Program-made: the position numbers and the translations under genes
Assembly (NCBI GenBank): GCA_030054175.1
Contig: JASGCM010000011.1
Coordinates: 1 to 64,000 of the forward strand
DNA from: Alphaproteobacteria bacterium
GTDB lineage: Bacteria > Pseudomonadota > Gammaproteobacteria > Burkholderiales > Burkholderiaceae_C
Length of the DNA stretch: 64,000 nt
Reading direction: 5' to 3'
Shown here: one piece after another, positions 63,120-64,000 of the stretch
How the letters are laid out: each line of letters starts with the position of its first letter
Position numbering within the stretch: position 1 is the first letter of the stretch
Notes under the pieces: generated by a model
The model's database searches: none
The model's input: only the letters and a program-made list of their open reading frames with translations
What the model was told of the DNA's origin: nothing

Positions 63120-64000
63120 CCGGCGGCCAATTGCGCCAAATCGGCGACCCGGTTCATGGCCAGATGCAACTGCTTGAGCAAACCCTGACGGTTCAAGCGC
63201 AAATCGGGTTGCTCGGCGTTGACCATGACACCGTCAAAAAAGGCATCGACCCCGGGGCGAAGCACCGACAAGGCTCGCAGCGACGCCGTATAGTCGCCCT
63301 TCGCATACAGTTCGTCGGCTTGCGGCAATACGGCCAGCATTCGAGCGTACAGGGCTTGTTCGGCGGGCTCTTTCAGAAGCACCGGGCTGACATGGACCTC
63401 GGCCACAGACTCGGCATCGCCGGCTTTCTTCAGAATGTTGCCGATGCGCTTGTTCGCGGCCGCAAGGGCCGAGGCTTCGGGCAAAGCGGCAAAAGCGCGC
63501 ACCGCCTCCAGGCGCTGCGCCACATCGGCCAAGCGGTCCGGCCGCAAAGCCAACACAGCGGCGACCTCTTGGGCACTGTAACCCGAATCGCGCAGCGTAC
63601 CGGACAAGCGATCCAAGACAAAATCGGTCAAAGCCACAGTGGGGTCGGTGATGCTCTGGCCAAACACCAGCACGCTGGCTTGCAACAGATCCGTCATGCC
63701 CAAGGGCAAACGGGCTTCGGTCAACATGCGTATCACGCCCAAGGCATGACGCCGCAAGGCAAAGGGGTCTTTGTCACCGGTGGGCAGGTTGCCAATGCCG
63801 AACATGCCAACCAGGGTTTCGAGCTTGTCGGCCAAAGCCACCACCAGCCCGACCGGGTTACGGGGCAACTCATCGCCGGCAAAGCGCGGCTTGTAGTGGT
63901 CTTCGATGGCCTGGGCCACTGACTCGCCCAGGCCGTCGTGGCGAGCGTAATACCCACCCATGATGCCTTGCAGCTCGGGGAACTCACCCACCATGTCGGT
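63116..64000 (-). CDS. glyS: Glycyl-tRNA synthetase beta subunit, C-terminal part (cut by window edge)
   Basis: The frame is open to the right edge, so only about the last 294 residues are seen. It opens with [24 protein letters not shown], a GlyS beta landmark, and includes [23 protein letters not shown] and [16 protein letters not shown]. It pairs with GlyQ to charge tRNA-Gly. The C-terminal region is intact up to the stop overlapping gmhB. Confidence 0.96.
   Translation of the reverse strand, partial: TDMVGEFPELQGIMGGYYARHDGLGESVAQAIEDHYKPRFAGDELPRNPVGLVVALADKLETLVGMFGIGNLPTGDKDPFALRRHALGVIRMLTEARLPLGMTDLLQASVLVFGQSITDPTVALTDFVLDRLSGTLRDSGYSAQEVAAVLALRPDRLADVAQRLEAVRAFAALPEASALAAANKRIGNILKKAGDAESVAEVHVSPVLLKEPAEQALYARMLAVLPQADELYAKGDYTASLRALSVLRPGVDAFFDGVMVNAEQPDLRLNRQGLLKQLHLAMNRVADLAQLAAG

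Noticed and set aside
1-64000. tRNA, rRNA, CRISPR array or phage module
   Set aside because: I looked for T-loop-like sequence, regularly spaced direct repeats and structural phage genes and saw none; no dedicated search program could be run.

Overview
The window reads as chromosomal DNA of a GC-rich betaproteobacterium, most probably Burkholderiales and close to Comamonadaceae. This is inferred from protein sequence character and gene neighbourhoods: an SAH riboswitch ahead of ahcY-tlyA-metF, rplM-rpsI followed by erpA, tail-to-tail PhoH/YbeY and RuvAB, and a LiuR-controlled leucine/isovalerate gene block that includes aceK. It is gene-dense. I found no tRNA, rRNA, complete insertion sequence or CRISPR array.

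Layout. 0-0.45 kb: the 3' end of a recombinase-like gene, probably the edge of a mobile element, abutting glmU. 0.45-16 kb: housekeeping and metabolic genes (glmU, a lipoprotein, a metallo-beta-lactamase-fold protein, a lytic transglycosylase, 5-formyl-THF cyclo-ligase, two TetR regulators, an ABC exporter, two hotdog thioesterases, an enoyl-CoA hydratase, a histidine phosphatase, ruvBA, phoH-ybeY and a CDF metal exporter). 16-22.6 kb: tyrS and an M23 peptidase fired from overlapping face-to-face promoters, then anmK, erpA, rpsI, rplM and rlmJ. 22.6-26.3 kb: the compact paaABCDE operon for phenylacetyl-CoA epoxidation behind an operator-like dyad. 26.4-29.6 kb: the S-adenosylhomocysteine-responsive operon ahcY-tlyA-metF. 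29.7-39.8 kb: a broken hybrid sensor kinase, prfC, a methyltransferase and a giant four-ATPase UvrA. 40-45.9 kb: two transporter loci, each with an unusual soluble insertion. 45.9-59.8 kb: a long one-directional catabolic block of about 14 kb on the minus strand for leucine/isovalerate breakdown (liuR, thioesterase, liuA, carbonic anhydrase, aceK, thiolase, SDR, acyl-CoA dehydrogenase, HAD phosphatase, then liuB, liuC, liuD, hydroxymethylglutaryl-CoA lyase). 59.8-64 kb: a divergent metallo-hydrolase, a YgjP-like protein, plsC, gmhB and the end of glyS.

How the parts work together. Two identical 22-bp perfect palindromes (51589-51610 and 59795-59816 less its last two bases, inside a 26-bp palindrome at 59791-59816) flank the Liu block. 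One lies directly ahead of liuB and the other between liuR and a divergent metallo-hydrolase, so LiuR probably controls both Liu transcripts and may control the metallo-hydrolase. LiuA, MCC (LiuB/LiuD), LiuC and the lyase make a complete isovaleryl-CoA to acetyl-CoA plus acetoacetate route. Carbonic anhydrase could supply the bicarbonate for MCC, and AceK would tune the glyoxylate bypass for growth on acetyl-CoA.

Caveat on integrity. Several genes are interrupted in this sequence: tlyA by an in-frame TAG, the sensor kinase by a frame change, the HAD gene by one extra base, and aceK by two missing bases. These lie within about 29 kb and include conserved genes. They may be real decay or uncorrected sequencing errors, and raw reads would decide.
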